From NCBI GenBank assembly GCA_045632485.1, contig JAZQWT010000060.1, positions 1 to 37,805 of the forward strand: 37,805 nucleotides of DNA, read 5' to 3'. Position 1 is the stretch's first letter; each line of letters begins with the position of its first letter. The notes beneath the pieces were generated by a model. It ran no database searches, was not told the origin of the DNA, and was given only the letters and a program-made list of their open reading frames with translations. This stretch comes from SIG575 sp045632485. GTDB lineage: Bacteria > Bacillota > Clostridia > Oscillospirales > Acutalibacteraceae. Positions 7,954-15,612 of the stretch are shown in pieces. The position numbers were made by a program, and so were the translations under genes.

Positions 7954-9225
7954 ATGAAAATCAACACAAAATGCTTACATGCAGGTTATACACCAAAAAA
8001 CGGTGAACCCAGAGTTCTCCCCATTACTCAGAGCACAACTTTCAAATATGAAAGCAGCGAAGAAATGGGCAAGCTTTTTGACCTTGAAGCTGAAGGCTAT
8101 TTCTACACAAGACTTCAGAACCCCACAAATGATGCGGTTGCAGCAAAAATAGCAGCACTTGAAGGCGGTGTTGCCGCAGTTCTTACATCATCAGGTCAGG
8201 CTGCATCTTTCTATTCAGTTTTCAACATCTGCCATGCAGGTGACCACGTTGTTGCATCAGCAGCAATTTACGGCGGAACATTCAACCTTTTCTCTGTTAC
8301 AATGAAAAAGCTGGGCATCGATTTTACTTTTGTAAACCCTGATTCAACAGAAGAAGAACTTAATGCAGCTTTCAAAGAAAACACAAAGGTTGTTTTTGCA
8401 GAAACTCTTTCAAACCCCTCACTTAACGTGCTTGATATTGAACTTTTCGCAAAAGTTGCTCATGCGCACGGTGTTCCTCTTATTGTAGACAATACTTTCC
8501 CCACACCCATCAACTGCAGACCTTTTGAATTCGGTGCAGATATTGTTACACATTCAACAACAAAATATATGGATGGCCACGCAACACAGGTAGGCGGTGT
8601 TATTGTTGACAGTGGTAACTTCGACTGGAACGCATCAGACAAATATCCCGGTCTCACAACTCCCGACGAATCATACCACGGAGTTATTTACACAGAACGT
8701 TTCGGCAAAGGTGCTTATATCACAAAATGCGTTACACAGCTTATGAGAGACTTAGGCTCAATCCCCTCTCCCCACAACGCATTCCTTCTTAACCTTGGTC
8801 TTGAAACACTTTTCCTTCGTGTGCCGAGACATTGCGAAAACGCACTTAAGGTTGCAAAATTCCTTGAAGCAAACGAAAACGTTACATGGGTAAACTACCC
8901 CGGACTTGAAAGCAACAAATACTACAACCTTGCACAGAAATATATGCCCGACGGTACAAGCGGCGTTGTTTCTTTCGGTATCAAAGGCGGAAGAGAAGCT
9001 GCAACAAAGTTTATGGACGCACTTCAGCTTGCAACAATCGCAACACACGTTGCAGACTGCAGAACATGCGTACTTCATCCTGCAAGCACAACTCACAGAC
9101 AGCTTACAGCACAGCAGCTTGAAGAAGCAGGCGTTGCAGAAGACCTTATCAGATTCTCTGTAGGTCTTGAAGATGCAGATGACATTATCGCAGACATTGC
9201 ACAGGCTATTGAAAAATCAAAATAA
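7954..9225 (+). CDS. metY: O-acetylhomoserine sulfhydrylase (aminocarboxypropyltransferase)
   Basis: This PLP enzyme makes homocysteine (or methionine with methanethiol) from O-acetylhomoserine and sulfide in the cytoplasm. The 423-residue length is typical of MetY, longer than cystathionine gamma-synthase, because of the insertion around YHGVIYTERFGKGAYI. The start TKCLHAGYTP, YTRLQNPTNDA, the SSGQAA phosphate-binding turn, IVDNTFPTP and the PLP lysine Lys204 in THSTTKYMDGH are all present; VLHPASTTHRQL marks the C-terminal domain. It follows the ApgM-family gene by 23 bases without a terminator, so they likely form one transcript. The ribosome site is weak (GAAAGAAG). No SAM or T-box riboswitch precedes the operon. 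Confidence 0.94.
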   Translation: MKINTKCLHAGYTPKNGEPRVLPITQSTTFKYESSEEMGKLFDLEAEGYFYTRLQNPTNDAVAAKIAALEGGVAAVLTSSGQAASFYSVFNICHAGDHVVASAAIYGGTFNLFSVTMKKLGIDFTFVNPDSTEEELNAAFKENTKVVFAETLSNPSLNVLDIELFAKVAHAHGVPLIVDNTFPTPINCRPFEFGADIVTHSTTKYMDGHATQVGGVIVDSGNFDWNASDKYPGLTTPDESYHGVIYTERFGKGAYITKCVTQLMRDLGSIPSPHNAFLLNLGLETLFLRVPRHCENALKVAKFLEANENVTWVNYPGLESNKYYNLAQKYMPDGTSGVVSFGIKGGREAATKFMDALQLATIATHVADCRTCVLHPASTTHRQLTAQQLEEAGVAEDLIRFSVGLEDADDIIADIAQAIEKSK

Positions 9226-9227
9226 TA

Positions 9228-9255
9228 TTGACTTTTCAGAATTTGGTTGTATAAT
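9228..9255 (+). promoter_or_regulatory. SigA-type promoter of the small Cys-rich protein
   Basis: TTGACT (9228-9233) and TATAAT (9250-9255) are separated by 16 bases, beginning three bases after the metY stop. The small gene downstream therefore appears to have its own promoter. Confidence 0.65.
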
Positions 9256-9300
9256 GTAAATATATAATAATTCAACTTTTACGATAAAGGAGAAACAGAT

Positions 9301-9534
9301 ATGAAAAAAGCTCTTAAAATTATCGGCGCTATCGTTGCCGTTGCAGGCGCAGTAGCTGCAGCATACTTTATCATTACAAAATATTTCTGCAAGAAAGACA
9401 ACTGCACTTGCGAAGAAACAGAAGACATTTGTTGCTTTGATGAAGACGATGAAATCTGCGACTGTGCTGAATGTGAAAAATGCATTCAGGACGAAGAAGA
9501 AGTTGAAATCGAAGAAGACAAACCTGCAGAATAA
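9301..9534 (+). CDS. Small membrane-anchored acidic Cys-rich protein, function unknown
   Basis: The 77-residue product has a single N-terminal hydrophobic helix (about residues 7-27, IIGAIVAVAGAVAAAYFII) after a short basic start, then a tail with nine cysteines in about 32 residues (FCKKDNCTCEE, EDICCFDED, ICDCAECEKC) among many Asp and Glu residues. The cysteine pairs and acidic context suggest metal or iron-sulfur binding, or a disulfide-bonded surface tail, but no known family was recognised. A strong ribosome site (AAAGGAGA), a dedicated promoter and a terminator just after the stop make it a convincing monocistronic gene. Confidence 0.85.
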   Translation: MKKALKIIGAIVAVAGAVAAAYFIITKYFCKKDNCTCEETEDICCFDEDDEICDCAECEKCIQDEEEVEIEEDKPAE

Positions 9535-9542
9535 ATTAAGCG

Positions 9543-9573
9543 AAACGGCAGAGATAACTCTGCCGTTTATTTT
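9543..9573 (+). terminator. Intrinsic terminator
   Basis: A perfect 11-bp stem AAACGGCAGAG (9543-9553) / CTCTGCCGTTT (9558-9568), loop ATAA, is followed by ATTTTT. It lies just past the Cys-rich gene. Confidence 0.9.
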
Positions 9574-9615
9574 TACCCAAAGCATAATTATCGTGTGACG
9601 GAGCGAAAAATCACC

Positions 9616-9675
9616 TCCGTCAAAAACTTTGTTTTTGCCACCTCCCCTCCTGCATTTTCAAGGGGAGGTTTTTAC
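9616..9675 (+). repeat. Two-hairpin intergenic element with T run, copy 2
   Basis: CAAAAAC (9621-9627) / GTTTTTG (9631-9637) forms the first hairpin; CCTCCCCT (9641-9648) / AGGGGAGG (9661-9668) the second, then TTTTT. It has the same order and spacing style as 12-65, including GTCAAAA and TTTTGCCA. No gene immediately upstream needs this terminator, because one is already present at 9543-9573, which favours a repeat element over a simple terminator. Confidence 0.65.
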
Positions 9676-9727
9676 TATCACTGATAACAAGTTTATAACA
9701 CTCGGTAAGCATTGTGCCCATAACAAG
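9669..9727 (-). repeat. Diverged inverted copy of the 60-bp repeat
   Basis: Read on the minus strand this stretch aligns with the units at 256-375: it ends in ATCAGTGATAGTAAAA, compared with ATCAGTGATAGTATAAAA, and begins with a TTATGGGC block like the CTATGGG of the tandem units. The middle is diverged. The copy directly abuts the two-hairpin element. Confidence 0.6.
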
Positions 9728-9763
9728 TTTTTCTGAACTCATATAAATTACAATTCAAACAAA

Positions 9764-9798
9764 ACACCGACAGATTTTAATTATCTGTCGGTGTAATT
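9764..9798 (-). terminator. Intrinsic terminator of the rfb operon
   Basis: A perfect 11-bp stem ACACCGACAGA (9764-9774) / TCTGTCGGTGT (9784-9794) sits just after the rfbD stop, with T-rich sequence on both strands. Confidence 0.88.
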
Positions 9799-10644
9799 TT
9801 ATTTATTAAGTTCTTCAATATATCTTTCAAGTGCATCGTCCTGTGAGGGAAGAAGTGAAAAGCCGTTATCTGTAAGGCATTTCTTTGAAAGCCTTGAGTT
9901 TAAAGGTCTTTTTGCTTTCGCGGGATATTCCGATGTGGGAATATAATTTATCTTTGTAGAAAGACCTGATTTTTTCATTATGTTTTCGGCAAACTCTGCC
10001 CAGCTCATAAAGCCTTCGTTCGTTGCGTGGTAAGTGCCGTACTTTTCTGTTTTAATCATTTCCACAAGAAGCTTTGCAAGGTCCCGTGTGTATGTAGGTG
10101 AACCTATCTGGTCTGCAACTACATTAAGTTCATCTCTTGTTTCTGCAAGACGACGCATTGTTTTCACAAAGTTGTTGCCGTTTATGCCGTAAACCCATGA
10201 TGTTCTCACGATAAATACTTTTGAACAATTTTCAAGGGCATTTTTTTCACCCTCAAGCTTTGTTCTTCCGTAAACATTCTGCGGATTTTTTTCGTCTTCA
10301 GGCTCATAAGGCTCTTCGCCGTCACCACCGAAAACGTAATCAGTACTTACATAAATCATCTTCGCACCGAGCTTTTCACATGCTTCTGCAATATAAAGGC
10401 TTCCATCTGCATTTATCTTTCTGCAAAGTTCTTTCTCGTCCTCCGCTTTGTCAACTGCAGTATATGCAGCGCAATGAATAACTCCATCGGGTTTGTTTTC
10501 AAGAATAAAATTTTCCGTTGCACTTTTATCTGTAAGATCAAATTCTTCTCTGTCGCAGCCGATATATTCAATATTATGTTTTTCAAGCTCTTCTGTTACA
10601 TCGTGACCAAGCTGTCCCATAACACCTGTTACAAGAATTTTCAT
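9799..10644 (-). CDS. rfbD: dTDP-4-dehydrorhamnose reductase
   Basis: This enzyme reduces dTDP-4-dehydro-L-rhamnose to dTDP-L-rhamnose, the last step of the precursor pathway. The 281-residue short-chain dehydrogenase fold begins with the nucleotide-binding MKILVTGVMGQLG. The catalytic set is Thr101/Asp102 in VSTDYVFGG and the YxxxK pair Tyr125 and Lys129 in NVYGRTKLEGE. VRTSWVYG and the C-terminal RPLNSRLS are also typical of RmlD. Its ATG overlaps the rfbC stop by four bases (ATGA), giving translational coupling. It is the last gene of rfbA-rfbC-rfbD, ahead of a strong terminator. Confidence 0.95.
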   Translation of the reverse strand: MKILVTGVMGQLGHDVTEELEKHNIEYIGCDREEFDLTDKSATENFILENKPDGVIHCAAYTAVDKAEDEKELCRKINADGSLYIAEACEKLGAKMIYVSTDYVFGGDGEEPYEPEDEKNPQNVYGRTKLEGEKNALENCSKVFIVRTSWVYGINGNNFVKTMRRLAETRDELNVVADQIGSPTYTRDLAKLLVEMIKTEKYGTYHATNEGFMSWAEFAENIMKKSGLSTKINYIPTSEYPAKAKRPLNSRLSKKCLTDNGFSLLPSQDDALERYIEELNK

Positions 10645-11213
10645 TTCAGACTTTCAGCCCTTTCATAGAAAAATCTTACATCACTGTCACAGAGTTTTGG
10701 TGCTTTTATGTCTTTTTCACTTAAAATCGGATTTTCAATTCCCCAATCAATTGAGAAAACATCGTCACAGAAACAAACACTTCTGTCGTTTTCAGGTGAA
10801 TAATAATCATCGACCTTGTATGAAAATTCCACGTCGTCTGTTAGAGTTACAAAGCCATGTAAAAATCCTTTAGGTACAAAAAGCTGTTTTTTATTCTCTT
10901 CAGAAAGCTCAACTGCAATCCATTTGAGATAGCTGGGTGAGCCCTCTCTTATATCAACAATAACGTCAAGCACAGCGCCTTTTATACAGGTCACAAGCTT
11001 TGCCTGGCATTTGGGGTTTGTCTGGCAGTGAAGACCGCGCAATGTTCCTTTTTTCTGTGAAAAAGAACGGTTGTCCTGCACAAAATCTATATCAATCCCT
11101 GCCTGAGCAAAAGCGTTTTTATTGTAGCTTTCCATAAACCATCCGCGATGGTCGCCAAAAACTTTCGGTTCAATAATAAACGCATCGGCAAGAGAAGTTT
11201 TAATAATGTTCAT
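10641..11213 (-). CDS. rfbC: dTDP-4-dehydrorhamnose 3,5-epimerase
   Basis: This cupin-fold epimerase inverts C3 and C5 of dTDP-4-dehydro-6-deoxyglucose. The 190 residues carry the family signatures FGDHRGWFMES, the catalytic His62 in LRGLHCQTNP, VLDVIVDIREGSP, FVPKGFLHGF and YKVDDYYSPENDRSV. The length is normal for RmlC. It lies between rfbA and rfbD, 29 bases after the rfbA stop, and overlaps rfbD by four bases. Its AAGG-rich upstream sequence lies within the gap. Confidence 0.95.
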   Translation of the reverse strand: MNIIKTSLADAFIIEPKVFGDHRGWFMESYNKNAFAQAGIDIDFVQDNRSFSQKKGTLRGLHCQTNPKCQAKLVTCIKGAVLDVIVDIREGSPSYLKWIAVELSEENKKQLFVPKGFLHGFVTLTDDVEFSYKVDDYYSPENDRSVCFCDDVFSIDWGIENPILSEKDIKAPKLCDSDVRFFYERAESLK

Positions 11214-11242
11214 CTTTGAATTTCCTTTCAGACTGTCAGCCT

Positions 11243-12178
11243 TTATTTGCCGTGAGACTCGTCTTCACGTCCCCAGTGAGGACGCTGACCGGGTTTATCG
11301 GCATAGAGAATCTTACCTTCCGCAACTCTCATAAGGTGCTGACCGTAAGAGGATTTTCCGTATTTTTTTGCAGACTCAATAAGTTTTGCTTTAGTAATCC
11401 AGTGCATATTATACGCAATTTCTTCAGGCGCAGAAATTTTGATACCCTGAAGAGTTTCAATTGTTTTGATGAAATTACCTGCATCCATAAGCGAATCAAC
11501 AGTACCTGTATCAAGCCATGCAAAGCCTCTGCCCATCGTTTTGACTTCAAGAGTACCTGCTTCAAGATACATTCTGTTTATATCAGTTATTTCATATTCG
11601 CCTCTTGCACTTTTTTCAAGACCTTTGGCGTATTCAACAACTTTATTGTCATAGAAATAAAGTCCTGTTACCGCATAATTTGATTTAGGCTCTTTCGGCT
11701 TTTCTTCGATTGAAACAGCATGTCCGTTTTTATCAAATTCAACAACACCGAATGCTCTCGGGTCATCAACATAATAGCCGAAGATTGTTGCACCTTCTTC
11801 TCTCTTTGCAGCCTGACGGAGAATGTGTCCGAGACCGCTGCCATAGAAAATGTTATCGCCCAAAACCATTGCTACGTTGTCTTTTCCGATAAACTTCTCA
11901 CCTATAACAAAAGCCTGTGCAAGACCTTCCGGTTTTTCCTGAACTGCGTAGGAAAGCTTGAGACCGAACTGCTTGCCGTCACCTAAAAGATGTTCAAACT
12001 TAGGAGTGTCTTCTATTGTGGAGATAATAAGAATTTCTCTGATTCCCGCCAGCATAAGAACTGAAAGAGGATAATATATCATCGGTTTGTCGTAAACCGG
12101 TAAAAGCTGTTTACTGGTAACCATTGTCAGAGGGTACAGTCTTGTACCTGAACCGCCTGCAAGAATAATGCCTTTCAC
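11243..12178 (-). CDS. rfbA: Glucose-1-phosphate thymidylyltransferase
   Basis: This enzyme makes dTDP-glucose from dTTP and glucose-1-phosphate, the first and usually feedback-controlled step of dTDP-rhamnose synthesis. The nucleotidyltransferase signature GIILAGGSGTRLYPLT is at the N-terminus, followed by KQLLPVYDKPMIYYPLS, MVLGDNIFYG, EEKPKEPKSNYAVTGLYFYD and GRGFAWLDTGT. A longer frame reaches 12253, but I chose the GTG at 12178 because AAAGGAG lies nine bases upstream and the conserved fold starts there; this gives 311 residues, slightly longer than the usual 290 because of a C-terminal extension. It is first in the operon. The pathway's second gene, rfbB, is absent from this cluster. 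Confidence 0.95.
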   Translation of the reverse strand: MKGIILAGGSGTRLYPLTMVTSKQLLPVYDKPMIYYPLSVLMLAGIREILIISTIEDTPKFEHLLGDGKQFGLKLSYAVQEKPEGLAQAFVIGEKFIGKDNVAMVLGDNIFYGSGLGHILRQAAKREEGATIFGYYVDDPRAFGVVEFDKNGHAVSIEEKPKEPKSNYAVTGLYFYDNKVVEYAKGLEKSARGEYEITDINRMYLEAGTLEVKTMGRGFAWLDTGTVDSLMDAGNFIKTIETLQGIKISAPEEIAYNMHWITKAKLIESAKKYGKSSYGQHLMRVAEGKILYADKPGQRPHWGREDESHGK

Positions 12179-12224
12179 CCAAACACGCTCCTTTCTTTTA
12201 TCGTCTGTACACACAGACACATAC

Positions 12225-12253
12225 ATTATAGAACTTTTTTTCAGTTTCGTCAA
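12225..12253 (-). promoter_or_regulatory. SigA-type promoter of the rfb operon
   Basis: On the minus strand, TTGACG (12248-12253) and TATAAT (12225-12230) are separated by 17 bases. The short leader contains a small inverted repeat (TCTGT/ACAGA around 12202-12217). Confidence 0.8.
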
Positions 12254-12325
12254 ATTTTTCTTTAATATTTTTTAATAATTATAGCATTTTACAAAAAGTG
12301 TATCAACAAAACGTATTTTAATATC

Positions 12326-15136
12326 TTATTCGAAAATACCCGTCAGATAAATTCTGATGTTATACAGAATGCTTGAAAAGTAACCGCGTAACTGCACCAC
12401 AAAAGAATCATCTGTTTTCGCAGCAGAAATATTTTTCTTCAGTTTTTCATACAAAGAGTCCGTTTCCGTAGTGATTTCAAAAGTCAGTTTTTCCGTTGCA
12501 AAGGTGTCTTCTGTTGCCGGTTTGAAAACACTGAAAATATAATTTTCACCGGGTGTAAGGTTTATGAAAACACCTGTCAGGAAAGATGCCGGTTTATCAC
12601 AGAAATATTCAAGCTTCATATCAAAAGGAAAGACAACCTTTGTCTTCTTTACTTTTTCAGGATATATATCAATGGGAAATTCAGGTCTTTCAGGAATTAC
12701 CCACTCTATAACTTCAGAACCGAAAAGTCCGTTTTCGCCTTTTCTGTACAAGTACATCGTTTCACCGGGGAATACAGGAATATAATCTTTTTCCACCGAA
12801 TTTTCTTCACAGAAATCTTCGTCCTCACTGAATTTATAATATACTCTTTGACCGTATTTTTCTACAGATGTTTCATTTATAAAATCAATCTGCGGTGAGG
12901 GCAGAGAAACTCTGCCGGGGAGATTAGTAAGTAAAACCTCATCATCAACTGTCACAATAAAAGACATCATAGAATCAGAGTCTATCCATTCCGTAACACT
13001 CTGCCCGCTCCTGACAGGTTGATAGTATTTTGTTTTGACCGAAACTCTGCTTTCATCAAAAAGTATCGTTTCGTTTTCAAAGTCATAACCGATAGGGTTT
13101 ACAAAAACTGTCATCGTGTAAACATAATCACAGTAGCCTTCCTGGCTGATAGTTATTTCAATTGTATTTTTTTTATATTTATCCAGTTCTATTTCTGTTT
13201 CTTTACCGCTTTCAGCAGCAATGCCGTTGATTTTAATATCATACATCGAGGTAGGAATAACCGTCACCGATGTACAATCATTATCCACCAACAAAGCGTC
13301 AGGCCACTTCACTGATAAATCCATCTCGTAATCTTTCCCGTCTGCCAAAACAAGAAGACCTGTCAGCATTGTTTTTGACTGGTAATATTTACGGCTGTAA
13401 ACAGCCCCGAAAACACCGTCTTTTTTTGCAGCAGCCTTTACAACAGTGTCGTTATTCAGATCAATTTCACCTGTATAAAGTATTCCGTTTTCAGTGGGGT
13501 CTGAGTTATCTGTAGTATAATAAATTTCATCTGCGCCCGGGCAAAATAGCTTAAGATTTTCCGCAAAAGATATTTCACCGCTGTCAAGTGAAAACTTAAC
13601 ATATTTGTCGCCACTTGTAAAAGCCTTGATTGTAAAATTACCAAGCCTCATATAATTATTTCCGTCAAAGCCTTTTATGATTTTTTTGTGGATATCTTCC
13701 CACTCTTCGCCATCAGCACTCACAAAGCTTTCTCCTGCATTACTTACATTTTCTGCACTCTGTATTCTGTATTCCATAAAGACAGCCTCAACATGAGCCG
13801 TAAGAATCTGTGTGGGATTTTTAAGATAAACCACAACGCTGAATGTTTCGCCATTCTCAAGTTCAATCGCTTCGGGCAAAGTTTCAGTATAGTAGCCGGG
13901 TAAATTTTTCCTTCCGCTGAATTCCGCACAGAATTCACCTGATGTGGGATCATTTTTATCTTCGGGATTTTTGAAGATTTTTACCGTATATTCTGTGTTG
14001 ACATCTGTTGTATAAAAAGATACAGCCTCCAGCATTTCATCGCGTGTGCTTTTGAAAATATTTGCCATATGTATTTCTGTTGAGTCATTAAAACCAACAG
14101 GAGTATACTGTATACTTTCGTCATGGGAATAAACATTTTCGTAATTTTTATTACTTTCGTATTTATAAATACCTACATAATCAATAGTAACGTCTTCATA
14201 TGACAGCCAGAAGCATCCGTTTGCACCCCAATCTTCGCCCCAGCTGTTCTGGATAAGCCATGCACCGTTATTTTTTATTGAATCTGAATTATTGAAGTTT
14301 TCTTTTGAAAAATTATCATCCCAGCCGATAATTGCTACTGCATGGTCAGTATGATCACCCACCGGGTTGTACCAGGCATTTGTTTCTGTATTGAAGCAGG
14401 TTGACCTTTTTGAGGAAAGATAAGCAATATCTACTGCCTGTCTGTGCTTAAGCATTTCATTTTTAACCTGCTCAACAAGTGTTTCACGGGCCAATTGCTG
14501 CTCTTCTTCACTTTCATAAGCATATTCAGGGAAAGAAATAACATTCTGAAGATGAGCCACTGAATTATAGCGGTATTCTTCAGATATTGTTGCGTTTGAA
14601 TACGGAAAATCCTCTTCGTATGCAGGTCCGTACCAGTTTGCAAGAGAGTTCATTGCCGTATAATCAAAGCCACCATTTGTAAAGGGATTATAGTCACCAA
14701 ACATGAATCTGAATGCTTTTTTCTGATTTTTGGTTGAGTAGGTAAAATAGGACAGGTGTGCTTCCGACAGATTTATGTCAGAATCACGCTTCATCAGAAA
14801 GGTTTCGCTTGATGTAAGAGCAGAGAAAGCCCAGCATGTACCGAATTTTCCTTGATTACCAATATTCGTACGCAAACCTTCACCCATAAGAAAATATCTT
14901 TCCGGAACATCTGTTGATTTATTGGCATTAATTTTACGCGGTACTTGCGAAACCTGTTTTGTCGATATTGTACCACCGTTGCGCAACGTATTAAGTTCTT
15001 CTTCCGTAAGACTTGCAAAAGTAAGCTCTTCCGCTGAATCATAAGCATATGTTGTTATTCCTGTTGTTGCAAAAGAACTGACAAGCATAACAAAAGCCAT
15101 CATACAGGATAAAAATTTATTTTTCACCATACTCAC
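12326..15136 (-). CDS. Large secreted papain-like (C1) cysteine peptidase with C-terminal beta domains
   Basis: The 936-residue exported protein begins with a signal peptide (about residues 1-32). The C1 peptidase domain spans about 75-325: oxyanion Gln95 and nucleophile Cys101 in NQGKFGTCWAFSA, His265 in DHTDHAVAIIGWDD and Asn297 in WLIQNSWGEDWG. A beta-sandwich of the lectin-like kind that often follows bacterial C1 peptidases occupies about 350-510. Next comes a chitobiase/hexosaminidase-C-terminal-like module around 520-590 (EIYYTTDNSDPTENG). The rest is beta-rich, ending in a hydrophobic tail (YFSSILYNIRIYLTGIFE). The GTG at 15136 lies six bases after a GAAGG site; an ATG six bases further in is an alternative. 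It is third in an operon after a lipoprotein and a C_GCAxxG_C_C protein. The substrate is unknown. Confidence 0.9.
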   Translation of the reverse strand: MSMVKNKFLSCMMAFVMLVSSFATTGITTYAYDSAEELTFASLTEEELNTLRNGGTISTKQVSQVPRKINANKSTDVPERYFLMGEGLRTNIGNQGKFGTCWAFSALTSSETFLMKRDSDINLSEAHLSYFTYSTKNQKKAFRFMFGDYNPFTNGGFDYTAMNSLANWYGPAYEEDFPYSNATISEEYRYNSVAHLQNVISFPEYAYESEEEQQLARETLVEQVKNEMLKHRQAVDIAYLSSKRSTCFNTETNAWYNPVGDHTDHAVAIIGWDDNFSKENFNNSDSIKNNGAWLIQNSWGEDWGANGCFWLSYEDVTIDYVGIYKYESNKNYENVYSHDESIQYTPVGFNDSTEIHMANIFKSTRDEMLEAVSFYTTDVNTEYTVKIFKNPEDKNDPTSGEFCAEFSGRKNLPGYYTETLPEAIELENGETFSVVVYLKNPTQILTAHVEAVFMEYRIQSAENVSNAGESFVSADGEEWEDIHKKIIKGFDGNNYMRLGNFTIKAFTSGDKYVKFSLDSGEISFAENLKLFCPGADEIYYTTDNSDPTENGILYTGEIDLNNDTVVKAAAKKDGVFGAVYSRKYYQSKTMLTGLLVLADGKDYEMDLSVKWPDALLVDNDCTSVTVIPTSMYDIKINGIAAESGKETEIELDKYKKNTIEITISQEGYCDYVYTMTVFVNPIGYDFENETILFDESRVSVKTKYYQPVRSGQSVTEWIDSDSMMSFIVTVDDEVLLTNLPGRVSLPSPQIDFINETSVEKYGQRVYYKFSEDEDFCEENSVEKDYIPVFPGETMYLYRKGENGLFGSEVIEWVIPERPEFPIDIYPEKVKKTKVVFPFDMKLEYFCDKPASFLTGVFINLTPGENYIFSVFKPATEDTFATEKLTFEITTETDSLYEKLKKNISAAKTDDSFVVQLRGYFSSILYNIRIYLTGIFE

Positions 15137-15164
15137 CCGCTTCCTTCTACGATTAAATTTCTTT

Positions 15165-15611
15165 TTATCTGAGATATTCGTCCATTATTTTTGCAGCTTC
15201 CCTTACAATTTCTTCACAAGGACGTGTTTTTTTATATTGCTCCGTTCTTTGTTCAGGAACGTGACTTTCTGATGGACCCGAAAGGCCAAGAAGGTCACGG
15301 CAGATGAAATAACCGCCGTTACGTTTTTCAAATTCTTCTTTTAAAAATCTGATTTCTTTATATGCCTCAGCTTTTGCCTGAGCTGCATCTTCCAAATCAC
15401 TTTTGTTTGCAAGACCTGCAAGCATGGTACAGGCACTGAAAGCACCGCAAACCTCACGGAGTCTTCCGAATCCGCCACCAAATCCCAGTGAAATTTTCAT
15501 TGCAGTTTCTATGTCAATATCGAATTTATCCGCAAAAGCACAAAAAACCGCCTGTGAGCAGTTATAGCCTGCGTTAAAAAGTTCAACTGCTTTTTCTACT
15601 CTGTTTTCCAT
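15165..15611 (-). CDS. C_GCAxxG_C_C family putative redox protein
   Basis: The 148-residue protein has the ordered cysteine motifs of this family: GYNCSQAVFCAF (about residues 15-26), GFGGGFGRLREVCGAFSACTM around the central CGAxxA-C, ICRDLLGL and the terminal RPCEEIV. Family members are predicted to be redox-active cysteine or metal proteins; no reaction is established. Length and motif spacing are normal. The start lies directly at the end of the upstream lipoprotein frame (stop 15613, ATG 15611), implying translational coupling, and the secreted peptidase gene follows 28 bases later. There is no signal peptide, so it is cytoplasmic. Confidence 0.88.
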   Translation of the reverse strand: MENRVEKAVELFNAGYNCSQAVFCAFADKFDIDIETAMKISLGFGGGFGRLREVCGAFSACTMLAGLANKSDLEDAAQAKAEAYKEIRFLKEEFEKRNGGYFICRDLLGLSGPSESHVPEQRTEQYKKTRPCEEIVREAAKIMDEYLR

Positions 15612-15612
15612 T

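Noticed and set aside
8758..9163. Cys-rich antisense frame in metY
   Set aside because: It arises from repeated GCA/ACA codons of metY on the other strand; no ribosome site or family match.
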